Below are positions 1-9,109 of a stretch of DNA of 64,000 nucleotides, one piece after another. The stretch covers positions 62,001 through 126,000 of the forward strand of contig NZ_LMIU01000006.1 of assembly GCF_001428845.1 (NCBI RefSeq). Reading direction: 5' to 3'. Position numbers and translations under genes: made by a program. This stretch comes from Achromobacter sp. Root83. Lineage in GTDB: Bacteria > Pseudomonadota > Gammaproteobacteria > Burkholderiales > Burkholderiaceae_B. The notes beneath the pieces are model-generated. The model searched no databases. It was given only the letters and a program-made list of their open reading frames with translations, and was not told the DNA's origin. Within the stretch, counting starts at the first letter, position 1. Each line of letters opens with the position of its first letter.

Positions 1-100
1 CAGTGCGCCCGGAAGCGCGCCTGCGAAGTGCCACGGCCATGACAAAGCACAGCACGGCGCCCAGCAGCCACCAGGGTCTCAGGAAATGCAGTTCAGCCAT
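1..100 (-). CDS. BatB-like von Willebrand factor A protein (N-terminal fragment)
   Basis: Only the first 33 codons are inside the window; the gene runs off the left edge. The start ATG is at 98-100 and overlaps the stop of the preceding BatA-like gene by 8 bp, which argues for translational coupling. The visible protein starts MAELHFLRPWWLL and continues into a hydrophobic segment, as in BatB-type vWA proteins that begin with a membrane anchor. The assignment rests on this short sequence and on its place directly after MoxR, DUF58, DUF4381 and BatA, so the vWA domain itself is inferred, not seen. Confidence 0.6.
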   Translation of the reverse strand, partial: MAELHFLRPWWLLGAVLCFVMAVALRRRASGRT

Positions 101-1100
101 GCCCGCCCCGCCGTCCGGTAAGACTCAATAACAGGATGAACAGGCCGAACAGGGCAGCCGCCAATGGGTAGGGATAGAGCGGCAGTCGGTACGACCAACC
201 CAGGCGGGTGACGTTGCGCGGCGTCAAGCGGTCGATGGTGTCGTAGATGCCCTGCAATGACGCCGTGCCTTGCGTTGCGGCATGGAAGGTGCCGCCCGTC
301 TGCGCGGCCATTTTCTTCAGCAGATCCAGATCGATGTCTTCATTCGTCCCGCCCATGGCGATGGTGTGCAGGGTCATGTGCTCATCTTTTGCAAGCCGCA
401 GCGCGGTTTCGGGCGGCAGCGTCGAAGAGGTATCCCTGCCGTCCGTCAGCAGCACGACCATGCGCTCCTGTTGAGTGCCCGGCACCGAGGATGGCGCCAT
501 GCCCTGCAACATCTTGATGGTGCTGCCCAGCGCATCGCCGATACTGGTCTGCGGCCCGGCCATGGCGGGCGCCAGCTCGTCGATGCGCGCCATCAGCACC
601 TGGTGGTCGCGGCTCAATGGCGCAAAGGGATAAGCCTGGCTGCCGAATACGATGAGACCGATATTGTCTTCGTCCCGCGCCCGGATGAAGGACCTGACTG
701 CCTCCTGCATGGCCGACAGGCGGCTGACGCTTTCACCCTGGCCGTCCCGCATGTCTTCCGTGGCCATCGAGGCCGATACGTCCAGGACCAATACCAGGTC
801 GCGCACGGACACCTCCTGGTAGCTGGGCGGCATGGTCAACTGCGGCCGGGCGGCGGCCAGGACCAGGCAGAACCAGCTCGCGCCGAACACGATCGCCCTG
901 ATCTTGCCCCGGCCCGGCGTGCGCGCGGCCGGTTGGGCATCAGGCAACAGGTTCGGCAGATTGGGAACGTGGACACTCTGGCGATGCGCGAGCCTTGGCG
1001 GCGGCAACAGGCGCGCGGCAAGCGGCAACGGCAGCACCAGCCAGAGCCAGGCCCATTGGAACTCGATCCTGTGCAGCCAGGGCAACATGCTATCTAACAT
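93..1100 (-). CDS. BatA-like vWA domain membrane protein
   Basis: A 335-residue protein with a membrane segment near residues 15-30, another near 67-83, a von Willebrand A domain at about 100-280 and a C-terminal membrane segment near 308-328. The metal-ion-dependent adhesion site is intact: DVSAS at residues 107-111 (DxSxS) and a later LLTDGRD. In the family the vWA domain faces the periplasm, and such proteins act with a MoxR ATPase in envelope stress resistance or in maturation of other proteins; the client here is unknown. The start overlaps the end of the DUF4381 gene by 11 bp, and a second ATG lies four codons in. Confidence 0.88.
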   Translation of the reverse strand: MLDSMLPWLHRIEFQWAWLWLVLPLPLAARLLPPPRLAHRQSVHVPNLPNLLPDAQPAARTPGRGKIRAIVFGASWFCLVLAAARPQLTMPPSYQEVSVRDLVLVLDVSASMATEDMRDGQGESVSRLSAMQEAVRSFIRARDEDNIGLIVFGSQAYPFAPLSRDHQVLMARIDELAPAMAGPQTSIGDALGSTIKMLQGMAPSSVPGTQQERMVVLLTDGRDTSSTLPPETALRLAKDEHMTLHTIAMGGTNEDIDLDLLKKMAAQTGGTFHAATQGTASLQGIYDTIDRLTPRNVTRLGWSYRLPLYPYPLAAALFGLFILLLSLTGRRGGHG

Positions 1101-1560
1101 CGGGAAGCCCCTCGAGCCATTGCGCGAAGGCGCGGGCCACGGCGTCGTTCACCCCTTCCGGCAACTTGTCCTGGCGCCGATGATGTCCGTCCAACATTGC
1201 CTTGCGGGCGGGCTCGTCCAAAGCGGCCAATTGTTCGAGCAAGCTACGATCGTCCAGCGCCGCCAGCCGTTCCCTGGCCGTGTGCACCAGGGAAACCCGC
1301 TTGATCAGTTCGAACCACGCGCCGCTGCGCGCGCCCTCCTTCGCATCCGCCGCCAGCGCCATTGCCTGTCGACGCCAACGCTCGCGCACATACTTGCGAT
1401 ACTTCAGCAGCACCAGCACCGCCAGTGCGAGCAGCGCGGCCGCCAGCAGGAGTTTCCATGCCAAGGTTTGGGGAAACATGCTTACCCGCGCCGGCAGGTC
1501 CAGCTCCGACAGCACCGGCATATCCATACCGGGAACGCTGCTGCGCACCGGTGCGCTCAT
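1090..1560 (-). CDS. DUF4381 domain protein
   Basis: A 156-residue protein starting MSAPVRSS. I chose the ATG at 1560 because it overlaps the stop of the DUF58 gene by 4 bp (ATGA); a non-standard start 11 codons upstream is possible but unnecessary. It has one strong membrane segment (LAWKLLLAAALLALAVLVLL) followed by a basic region and a soluble helical tail. DUF4381 proteins sit between DUF58 and BatA genes in MoxR clusters and probably form part of the same membrane complex. The biochemical role is not known. Confidence 0.82.
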   Translation of the reverse strand: MSAPVRSSVPGMDMPVLSELDLPARVSMFPQTLAWKLLLAAALLALAVLVLLKYRKYVRERWRRQAMALAADAKEGARSGAWFELIKRVSLVHTARERLAALDDRSLLEQLAALDEPARKAMLDGHHRRQDKLPEGVNDAVARAFAQWLEGLPDVR

Positions 1561-2501
1561 GGGCTGCCTCCGGCAATATTCAGGGCCTTGCACAATTGCT
1601 CATGCGCCGGCAGGTAGGTCGAAAACGGGGTTGCGCCCACCCCCGCTTTGGCGAGGCGGTCCTGCAGGGCCGCGAGGTTCTGCCGGGCGCGCCCTTCGAC
1701 CCCCTGGCGCCGAGGCGTCGAAGGGAACGTCAGTTCCGCTTCGATGGCCCCATAGGTGGCCAGGAACTGCCCCCGCTGCGGCCAGTTGTCCATGATCCCG
1801 TCGTAGACCGGGATGGCCAGCGTCTGTGTCTTCATGGCCACTTCGCCGATCAGATGCCAGGCGTCTTCCCGCAGATTGTGGAAGTCGCTGACCAGCACGG
1901 CCAGCGTATCGCGCGTGATCAGGGCGAGCAGGCGGCGCAGCCCTTGCGGCAACCGTTCGACGGCGCGGGTTTGCTGGCGGTCGGCCGACAGCGCCTGATT
2001 GGCGCGCGCCAGGCAAGTGAAGGCATGAATCAAGTGGCCCTTGTGATGGCGCGGGGGGCAGGACACCACCCGGTCTTCCTCGACGATCACCAGGCCGTAA
2101 GGCTGCTTGCGGTGATGGGCCATCCATAACAGCAGCGCGGCGAGCCTGGCGGCCAGCACCGACTTCAGTTGCGTCCGGGTGCCGAAGAACATGTCCTTGG
2201 TCTGGTCAACCAGCAGGAGCAAGGGCCGCTGCCGTTCTTCGTGGTACATCCGGACGAACGGCGCGCCGCCCATGCGCGCGGTGACATTCCAGTCGATGTC
2301 TCGCACGTCGTCGCCGTGGAAATACGGCCGGATCTGGTCGAACGCGCCGCCGCGGCCATTGACGCGCGATGGCCGGTTTCCTTGCAGCAGGTTCGAAGTC
2401 ACACGGGGGAAGCTGACCGCGATCTGCCGCGCCAGGGCTTCATACGAAACCAGCTCACTCAGGTCGACGTAGACTCCTTCCTGGGCAGGCATGGGCATCA
2501 A
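1557..2501 (-). CDS. DUF58 domain protein of the MoxR cluster
   Basis: A 314-residue soluble protein with the DUF58 signature in the middle of the N-terminal half: FDQIRPYFHGDDVRDIDWNV, followed by a vWA-like fold (LLLLVDQTKDMFFG). DUF58 proteins are usual partners of MoxR AAA+ ATPases and may act as adaptors to the BatA/BatB vWA proteins. The start overlaps the MoxR stop by 4 bp and the stop overlaps the DUF4381 start by 4 bp, so the cluster is probably translated as one coupled unit. Confidence 0.9.
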   Translation of the reverse strand: MMPMPAQEGVYVDLSELVSYEALARQIAVSFPRVTSNLLQGNRPSRVNGRGGAFDQIRPYFHGDDVRDIDWNVTARMGGAPFVRMYHEERQRPLLLLVDQTKDMFFGTRTQLKSVLAARLAALLLWMAHHRKQPYGLVIVEEDRVVSCPPRHHKGHLIHAFTCLARANQALSADRQQTRAVERLPQGLRRLLALITRDTLAVLVSDFHNLREDAWHLIGEVAMKTQTLAIPVYDGIMDNWPQRGQFLATYGAIEAELTFPSTPRRQGVEGRARQNLAALQDRLAKAGVGATPFSTYLPAHEQLCKALNIAGGSP

Positions 2502-3499
2502 CCTGCTATGACCAGGCTCAGGATCCTGTCGATCACCTTTTCGACCGTGACCCCCGAGGCGGCGGCCTGGAACGAGAGCACGAGCCGATGGCGCAGCACA
2601 TCGTGCGCGACCGCCTGGACGTCTGACGCATCGACGTAATCACGGCCATTGAGCCAGGCGTGGGCACGTCCGGCGCGCTCGATGCCCAGGGTCGCGCGCG
2701 GGCTGCCGCCCGCGGCAAGCCATTCGGCCAACTGCGCGTCATGGCGGCCGGGGTAGCGGCTGGCCTGGACGACGGCGACGATGTAATCCTTGATCTGTTC
2801 GCTGACATGGATATCGGCGATGGCCTCCCAGGCGCGATAGATCGCTTCCTTGTCCAGCTTGACGCGCTCTTCCTCCGCCGGTTTTTCCGCGCTTTTGCGG
2901 TCGGCGTACTTTTGCCGGTGTTCTCTGCGAACGAGATCAAGAATTCCCTTTTCGCTTTCCGCCGATGGGTAATCGACCAGCACCTTCATCAGGAATCGGT
3001 CGAGCTGGGCCTCCGGCAGGTTGTACGTGCCCTCCTGCTCCACCGGATTCTGCGTCGCCAGCGCCATGAACAGCCTGGGCAGTGCGTAGGTCTTGCCCGA
3101 GACGGTGATCTGCCGCTCTTCCATGGCTTCGAGCAACGCCGACTGGACCTTGGCCGGGGCGCGGTTTATTTCGTCCACCAGGACCAGGTTGCCAAACACC
3201 GGGCCCTGGCGGAACTGAAAGGCGTCTTGTGCTGAACCGGAATCAGGCACATAGATTTCCGACCCGGTGATGTCGGCGGGCAACAGGTCCGGGGTGAACT
3301 GGATGCGCTTGAAGGTCGCATCCAGGTTCGCGGCAAGACTGCGTATGGCGCGTGTCTTGGCCAGCCCCGGCATCCCCTCCAGCAGCAGGTTCGAGTCGCA
3401 CAGCAGGCAGATAATGATGCTGCGCACGACCCGTTCCTGTCCGATGATGGAGCGGCACATCCGCGATTCCAAAGACAGTATCTCGGAATGAATGTCCAT
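2498..3499 (-). CDS. MoxR family AAA+ ATPase
   Basis: A 333-residue MoxR ATPase starting MDIHSEILSL. Walker A is GMPGLAKT (residues 42-49), Walker B is LVLVDEINRAPAK, and the sensor region LFMALATQNPVEQEGTYNLP is typical of MoxR. The family uses ATP to remodel or activate partner proteins, often through metal insertion, together with vWA-domain proteins. An in-frame extension upstream of 3499 exists but looks non-coding and overlaps the next gene. The stop overlaps the DUF58 start (ATGA). The DUF1254 gene upstream is only 34 bp away on the same strand, so both may share a transcript. Confidence 0.94.
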   Translation of the reverse strand: MDIHSEILSLESRMCRSIIGQERVVRSIIICLLCDSNLLLEGMPGLAKTRAIRSLAANLDATFKRIQFTPDLLPADITGSEIYVPDSGSAQDAFQFRQGPVFGNLVLVDEINRAPAKVQSALLEAMEERQITVSGKTYALPRLFMALATQNPVEQEGTYNLPEAQLDRFLMKVLVDYPSAESEKGILDLVRREHRQKYADRKSAEKPAEEERVKLDKEAIYRAWEAIADIHVSEQIKDYIVAVVQASRYPGRHDAQLAEWLAAGGSPRATLGIERAGRAHAWLNGRDYVDASDVQAVAHDVLRHRLVLSFQAAASGVTVEKVIDRILSLVIAG

Positions 3500-3533
3500 T
3501 TTCGGCTGTTCCCGCCTGGTCTGGATGTCGTGG

Positions 3534-4997
3534 CTACTCAACCCGCTCGATATCGCCCAGCGCCCACGATTTGTCGAAGAACGCCTCGGTGGGGGCATAG
3601 AAGCGGAAATACGTGAACCAGCCTTCGCCAGGATTGGTCTGCACCCAGTTCTGCTCGAAGCCCTTGACAGGCTTGGGTCCGTAGTAGATATCCACGGACC
3701 CGTCCGCATTCGCCTTCAGCCCTTGCTTGGTGGACGACAGGTCCGGCGATTTCTCATCGTTGACGATCATCTGACGCTCTTTCTCGTCGTAGACCGTCGA
3801 GGACCAGAACTGTTTGGCGGGGACATTGGCGGGAACGTGCAGCTTGTAGGTGTGTTCACCCGTCAGCCATTTTCCGTCCTTGTCCTGGTACGTCACGATA
3901 TAGCGCTGCCCCACCCCAGGCGTCTGGGTCAGCATGGCCTTGGAAATGGAAACGGCTTCGTAGAACCACGAGGCGCGCTCGTCGAACTGGTCCCAGTTGT
4001 CGGCGCGCTGGTCCACGCTCACCGTGATGGCGTGCTTCCAATGGGTGTCGTTCCAGAACGCGGGTTCGAAACGCTTCGCGTAGTTGTTGGCCTTGGCCAT
4101 GGCCTGGCCGACGACCGCGCCCTTTTCAAGAACGGCTTTCTGCTGCGCTGTCGGCTTGAACGGCTTGCCTTTTTCGATGCCCAGGAAGCGCAGATGTTCC
4201 AGCATGAACCGGTCACGGTCGTTGACGGCTTCTTCCTGCACCAACTGGTTGATGGTTTGCCAATACGCCATGCCTTCGCGGGGGGTTTGGCTCCATGCTT
4301 CTTCCGCGGCGGGCATGACCTTCCAGGGGGTGCCACCCTTGCCGTCGTTATAGAGTGATGTGCTGATCTGCGGCACCAGTGTCTTGACCGCTTCCGCCTT
4401 GTCCGCACCCAGCAGGCGCACGCCGAAAAAGACGTTGTTCGATGGCGACTGCACGACGAAGTAGCCTTCGGGCGCGATCTTTTCGTGGCCGGGAGGCAGA
4501 ATCAGATATTTTGCGCCTTCGCCCTTGTCGGGTCCGACCACGCCCAAGTCCGACAGCACGCGCTGGTGGACGTCCATCACCATGCCCGCCATCAACCCCT
4601 TGGGCAGGGTCAGGACCAGCGGGCCCGTCTTCGAAATATCGGCAACGGCCGCGATGTAGGGGGTTGTGTAATTGGGCGTCAGGATGCCCTGTTTCTGTTT
4701 CTGGGTGACAAACGACACCAGCTGGCCATTCGCGGACTTGAATACCTTGTCCTGGGCGTTCTTCCATTCGATCATGCCGGCGGCGGGGATACCCCACATG
4801 TACGCCTGCGTTGCGCGCATGAAATCCATTTCGTCCAGCAGATGGGACATGGTTTTTTCGGTGGGATAGCCGCCGTCGAACTCCAGCTTTCCGATCGCCG
4901 AATCCACGGTTTCCATTTTTCCCGCCAAGGCCTGTGCGGACACGGCAAAGAGCGCTCCGCTGAAAAACGATGCCAAGAGTGTTTTGCTGGTCTTCAT
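3534..4997 (-). CDS. DUF1254/DUF1214 domain exported protein
   Basis: A 487-residue protein with an N-terminal signal peptide (MKTSKTLLASFFSGALFAVSAQALA) and the DUF1254 (about 60-190) plus DUF1214 (about 340-470) architecture, with YMWGIPAAGMIEWKNA near the start and FRFYAPTEAFFDKSW near the end. Start chosen at the signal peptide Met; the upstream extension is not protein-like. The family is widespread and exported, with no firmly established reaction. It lies between an outer-membrane protein gene and moxR on one strand, so it might be a client of the MoxR/vWA system; that is inference from position alone. Confidence 0.88.
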   Translation of the reverse strand: MKTSKTLLASFFSGALFAVSAQALAGKMETVDSAIGKLEFDGGYPTEKTMSHLLDEMDFMRATQAYMWGIPAAGMIEWKNAQDKVFKSANGQLVSFVTQKQKQGILTPNYTTPYIAAVADISKTGPLVLTLPKGLMAGMVMDVHQRVLSDLGVVGPDKGEGAKYLILPPGHEKIAPEGYFVVQSPSNNVFFGVRLLGADKAEAVKTLVPQISTSLYNDGKGGTPWKVMPAAEEAWSQTPREGMAYWQTINQLVQEEAVNDRDRFMLEHLRFLGIEKGKPFKPTAQQKAVLEKGAVVGQAMAKANNYAKRFEPAFWNDTHWKHAITVSVDQRADNWDQFDERASWFYEAVSISKAMLTQTPGVGQRYIVTYQDKDGKWLTGEHTYKLHVPANVPAKQFWSSTVYDEKERQMIVNDEKSPDLSSTKQGLKANADGSVDIYYGPKPVKGFEQNWVQTNPGEGWFTYFRFYAPTEAFFDKSWALGDIERVE

Positions 4998-5068
4998 ATC
5001 TAAACTCCTCGGGTTGGTTCGTATGTTCCGCCCTTGCGACAACGCATGACCGGACGGGGCGCGCAATG

Positions 5069-5863
5069 TCAATTTGGAAACTGCAGATTCAATCCCATGT
5101 AGATTTGCCAATCGGGTTGGCCGGAGCCGCGGCTGGCGACCGAGAACTGCGGTTCAATGAAAAAGTTATATACGGTCCTGTTGTGCTTGATCACCTGCCC
5201 TATGCCCAGGCCCAACGGCACGCTGTAGCCATCGTTCGACAGGTTGTAGGTCCAGATGGGCGTTGACCGTAGATAGGTGCCTCCCCCCAACTGGTACATG
5301 GCGAAGGGCTGAAGCGCCACCAGGTCGGCGTCCTCGCGCCGGCTTGAACCGGCGAAACTGCTTTGCCACGAAAGCAGATAACCGTACTGGAACTTCGGCG
5401 AGCTGGCGTTGAACAGGACGTTCACCAATCCGGCGGACCACTTTTCGCTGCCGACCGATTTGTCCGTGGCCGTCGGCGCCGTGATCTGTGGACCGAAACC
5501 AAAGCTGACAGCCGGGTTGCCCGTGTCCATCAGGTAGGCGGCGAACACATTGAGATCGCCGATGCCGGTCGTGTGATGGCCTTCGACCGGGAAGGAATTG
5601 ACGGGCAACGACGCGCGCATCAGCCAGTTGCTTTTGGAAATGGAGAAAGGCTGGGCGTAGCGCAGCCAGAACTGGTTGGCACTTCTGCCGGTCTCGGTCT
5701 GGCGGCCGATGTAGTAGTTCTGCATGTTGAAGGCCGTCATATTGGCCAGCGGGTTATTCGCCTGGGCCGCGGCGTCGGCCTCGGCCTGGCCGAAGGCAGG
5801 CCGCAGTGCGGTCAGCCCGGCAAAGCATAGACATGCTGTGATCACGACGTCCTGGGTTTTCAT
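5069..5863 (-). CDS. Probable outer-membrane beta-barrel protein (phenol-degradation MetA-like/transporter family)
   Basis: A 264-residue protein with a signal peptide ([25 protein letters not shown]) and alternating polar/hydrophobic strands with many aromatic girdle residues, ending in GLNLQFPN with a penultimate-type aromatic as in barrels. It resembles the transporter/MetA-pathway barrel family often found beside catabolic genes. Start selected at 5863 because AGGAGAGG lies 4 bp upstream; an ATG seven codons earlier has no good ribosome binding site. It is probably co-transcribed with the DUF1254/DUF1214 gene 71 bp downstream. Confidence 0.75.
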   Translation of the reverse strand: MKTQDVVITACLCFAGLTALRPAFGQAEADAAAQANNPLANMTAFNMQNYYIGRQTETGRSANQFWLRYAQPFSISKSNWLMRASLPVNSFPVEGHHTTGIGDLNVFAAYLMDTGNPAVSFGFGPQITAPTATDKSVGSEKWSAGLVNVLFNASSPKFQYGYLLSWQSSFAGSSRREDADLVALQPFAMYQLGGGTYLRSTPIWTYNLSNDGYSVPLGLGIGQVIKHNRTVYNFFIEPQFSVASRGSGQPDWQIYMGLNLQFPN

Positions 5864-5948
5864 CCACCTCTCCTGGAACTTCATTCATGGATTGCACACG
5901 CGCTATGAACCCGCTTCGCTTGGCCCCGCGTTGGCGATGCCGTGGCCG

Positions 5949-7142
5949 CTACAACAGCGTGAAGAGAAGTTTGGACAATGTGCTTTTCACTGGCCATTGC
6001 GTGGCAACCAGTACCAACAAGGGCAACGCCGCTGGCAGTGCGATCTTGAACAGAATGGACTTGCTGATCACGGCGGGGCGCATCGCGGCCACGGCCTGAT
6101 ACATCGCCTGAATGTCGGCGACCGGACCAAGCTCTGGCGCATCGAGCATCGGATTTTCAGCGATCTGTTCTTTACGGATCCACCGGGCGTCCACCAGCCT
6201 TCCGTGTTCGGCAAGCAAGACGCCGTAATCCAGCAGCGCCTGCCGCTTGGCGCCCGCCATCATTCCCGAAAACACCAGCAACGGAGCCATCCCGGTCAGT
6301 ATCAGCAAAAGCAGCAAGGTGGCGACCTGCAGGTAAAGCGAGGGCACGGTAACGCCGTGATAGAACACGGTATGGGCCCATGCCCCGGCGACCACGGCCG
6401 ACACCGAAAACAGGAACGGCGCATACACCATCGGCAGCCGATCCAGAAAGCCCAATCCGCCCATTCGGTCGGGGTGCATCACCACGAGCTTGAGCGGCAG
6501 GCGCGCAATGCGCAGCAACAGCACGCCCACGAGCGCCAGCCGCCAGACCCAAGCCAGCAATAGGACGGCAAAGATAGGCCGGCTTACCAGCAGGAACCAC
6601 CATGCGCCAAATCCCAAGCCGCCGCTGCGGGGCCCCGCCCATTGAACCTCGTCCGGGTTTGGCGAAATCAGAAAAACCGCCGTCCAGGCGGCGGCCAGCG
6701 TTCCGATGATGACCCAAGGATATGCACGCTTCTTGAGCCGGACGACGCCGTCGATGACTGCATCGAAGCGCGGAGCCAGGGCCTCATCCACCAGCCCGGA
6801 CCGTTTGAATTCGAGCAGGCAGAGTGCAAGATTCTTCTGCGCTATGCCTTCGGCCAGAACCAGTAACGGAATGGCCACGAGGCAGCGGATGTGTATCCCG
6901 TAATGGCCCAGCAGCGTCTCGGTCATGCTGCCGTCGTGCACGGCGGGACTGCCGGCCAGCCAAGACGCGATGGCCAGGGGCAGCCACGCTACCAGCGCAT
7001 AGACCAAGGCGCGCCGCTTGAGCCCCGCTCCCCTTGCCGGAATCAGGCCGATCTGGCATTGAAGACGCGAAAGGCCGTCGCCGTCGACCAGTAGAAAGGG
7101 CTTGTCACGGTTGGCGGGTAATGAATCCTGAGGCATGGGCAT
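5949..7142 (-). CDS. Polytopic inner-membrane protein of unknown function
   Basis: A 397-residue protein with about six hydrophobic segments (for example ALVYALVAWLPLAIASWLAG, PWVIIGTLAAAWTAVFLI and LYLQVATLLLLLILTGMAPL) and a hydrophilic C-terminal stretch before a last segment. I do not recognise a named domain. Start MPMPQDSLPANRD at 7142 follows a G-rich stretch; further upstream only a TTG is available. It is divergent from an AraC-type regulator at 7239, with about 96 bp between, so that regulator may control it. Confidence 0.7.
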   Translation of the reverse strand: MPMPQDSLPANRDKPFLLVDGDGLSRLQCQIGLIPARGAGLKRRALVYALVAWLPLAIASWLAGSPAVHDGSMTETLLGHYGIHIRCLVAIPLLVLAEGIAQKNLALCLLEFKRSGLVDEALAPRFDAVIDGVVRLKKRAYPWVIIGTLAAAWTAVFLISPNPDEVQWAGPRSGGLGFGAWWFLLVSRPIFAVLLLAWVWRLALVGVLLLRIARLPLKLVVMHPDRMGGLGFLDRLPMVYAPFLFSVSAVVAGAWAHTVFYHGVTVPSLYLQVATLLLLLILTGMAPLLVFSGMMAGAKRQALLDYGVLLAEHGRLVDARWIRKEQIAENPMLDAPELGPVADIQAMYQAVAAMRPAVISKSILFKIALPAALPLLVLVATQWPVKSTLSKLLFTLL

Positions 7143-7238
7143 CTTGAACTGAGCGTCCCCCCTATTCTCACTAGTGACCTGCGCCGAAGTCCATGCTAAT
7201 TTTGGCAAAAACTCCCTCGCCGGTTACAGAGAGATCTC

Positions 7239-8177
7239 ATGGAATTGCAGCGATTCGAGTCGTTCGAGGAATTCCAGAATGCAGTGGTCAACGCTGACCT
7301 GAGTGTCCGCCTTCTTGGTCCGCACGACGGGAAATGGCAGCTCGGCAACCTTGACGTGGACGGCATAACCGTCCAGCGGGGCATCGAAACCGTACCAAAT
7401 CTGTGCGAGGCTGCGGGCTGGCCCTCGCATCTCATGTTCCTGATATCCGAGGGCCGTCCCGGCCCCACATGGCTGAATGGCGTTCCCTTCGCGCGCGACA
7501 AGATCGGCATCATCGCGCCGGGACGGGGATTCGTTTTCCGCGCCGTCGGCCCCAACACATGGATCACCATTGCGGTGCCCACGTCGTTTCCACTGTTTCT
7601 CGCGGATGATATGGCGGGCCAGGTGTTGCGCCGTTGGTGCCGGGCGACGGCCATGCAGACCGCACCGCCCCGTGCGATCGAGGGTTTGAGAAACGCGGCG
7701 CTCATTGCAACCGACCCGCGCACGCCGCCTGCCATCGGCCGGACGCTGATAGAACACGCCCTGTTGGCGTTGCTGGGATCGCGCGAATGGCGGCCGAGGC
7801 GCGTGGTGGGACGGCCTCGCGCCTCTCCCCACGAATTGACCGACACCATGCTGAAACGTTTTCGCGCGTGGGACGCCGCGGCGCAGCAGTCGTACCAATT
7901 GGACTGCCCGCAAGTCGGCGCAAGATCCCTCAACAGCTTCTTCCATCACTGTTTTGGGCTGGGGCCCATGCAATATCTGCACCTGAGGCAGCTCCATGCG
8001 ATTCGCGCCGCCCTGCTCGATTCTCGTGAAAGCGCGGCAACGATTGCCGACCTTTTCGAACGGGGCGGCTATCCGTACTCGGCGTACGCGCTGGCGAGGT
8101 ATCGCGCCCTCTTCGGAGAGCCGCCGTCGGAAACGCGGGCGATGGGACCTCTCGTGCAGGGAAGCGGGACGGCCTGA
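7239..8177 (+). CDS. AraC family transcriptional regulator
   Basis: A 312-residue protein. The N-terminal about 200 residues are a sensing domain of the AraC type without an obvious cupin signature. The C-terminal about 100 residues form the double helix-turn-helix (LHLRQLHAIRAALLDS, then IADLFERGGYPYSAYALARY and RALFGEPPSETR), where GxxxxSxxxxxYRxxFGxxP matches the AraC consensus. AGAGAG lies just upstream of the ATG. The divergent membrane protein gene at 7142 is the natural target candidate. The effector cannot be told from sequence. Confidence 0.85.
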   Translation: MELQRFESFEEFQNAVVNADLSVRLLGPHDGKWQLGNLDVDGITVQRGIETVPNLCEAAGWPSHLMFLISEGRPGPTWLNGVPFARDKIGIIAPGRGFVFRAVGPNTWITIAVPTSFPLFLADDMAGQVLRRWCRATAMQTAPPRAIEGLRNAALIATDPRTPPAIGRTLIEHALLALLGSREWRPRRVVGRPRASPHELTDTMLKRFRAWDAAAQQSYQLDCPQVGARSLNSFFHHCFGLGPMQYLHLRQLHAIRAALLDSRESAATIADLFERGGYPYSAYALARYRALFGEPPSETRAMGPLVQGSGTA

Positions 8178-8243
8178 ATCGACCCCAGGGTCAGGAACTC
8201 ACCGCCGCGCCCACGGTCTGTTCGCTGGGTCCACGCCTATCTC

Positions 8244-9026
8244 CTACCTGCCCCCGCCCACAGGATCCACCATCGCTTCTCTTTGCGCAGCCAGCAAGGC
8301 GTCGCTCTGATCGATGCGGATGGTGCCGATGCGTGGAAACTCGAAGTCAATGATGATGTACAGCGCGACCGTCATTACCATCGCGTAGACCACTTGATGC
8401 AGCAGCGTCTTGCGCGGCGCCGCCGCGAGGTTCAGGCCTACCAAGCAGGCGGCGACCAAGGCGAGAAAGCCCAGGAATACGTATGTCGCAATGGGCGGAT
8501 GGACCTTCTGCGCCACGGTTTGCGCTGACGCGACGTCGAACATGTCGTTGACCGCGCCGGCATAGGACACTGCAAATGGCGGAACGCTGTCACGCGCGGC
8601 CCGCATCGACGTGGCCCAGATCTCTTTCTGCAGATCCCCCACTTTTGCCGCAATCGCGTCGCGGTGCGCCAGGTCTGCAACGTTGCGGTAATAGTTGATG
8701 CGTTCATCCACATAACGCCGGAACTGGGCGCGCAGCACGGGCTGGTGGCCGGCGTCGAGCATGTCGATGCGCAGCCACGCCGTCCCGATTGCGTTGACCT
8801 CCTGCACCAGCAGATCGCGGCGGTCGGCCATACGCTGTGCGGCGCCCGAGAAGGTGAAGGCGACCAGCAGCCCCAGCAATGCAAATACCGAACCTTCAAT
8901 GACGGCGGAGCCCGAGCCGCTTTTTTCATCGGATCCGCGGCCCAGCCATCGCCCGATCTGCATGGCCGCCAGCAGCAGCACGAAGAATACCAAGGCAATG
9001 CTCACAAGAACGAGGGAATAGTTCAT
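8244..9026 (-). CDS. DUF4239 (bestrophin-like) membrane protein
   Basis: A 260-residue protein with an N-terminal membrane helix (SLVLVSIALVFFVLLLAAM), a second hydrophobic stretch (SVFALLGLLVAFTFSGAAQR), the conserved DUF4239 core (RRDLLVQEVNAIGTAWLR, then YVDERINYY) and two C-terminal helices. The GLLVAFTFSGA and NAIGTAWLR motifs are diagnostic for the family, whose function is not established. AAGGG precedes the ATG. The gene faces the AraC gene tail-to-tail. Confidence 0.85.
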   Translation of the reverse strand: MNYSLVLVSIALVFFVLLLAAMQIGRWLGRGSDEKSGSGSAVIEGSVFALLGLLVAFTFSGAAQRMADRRDLLVQEVNAIGTAWLRIDMLDAGHQPVLRAQFRRYVDERINYYRNVADLAHRDAIAAKVGDLQKEIWATSMRAARDSVPPFAVSYAGAVNDMFDVASAQTVAQKVHPPIATYVFLGFLALVAACLVGLNLAAAPRKTLLHQVVYAMVMTVALYIIIDFEFPRIGTIRIDQSDALLAAQREAMVDPVGGGR

Positions 9027-9109
9027 TCGATTACCCTTGGACTAGCCATGACTGGCGAAAGAAATTAAGCATGTCGGAGATTTCCCTGCGCCGCTACTGC
9101 GACGGGCCT

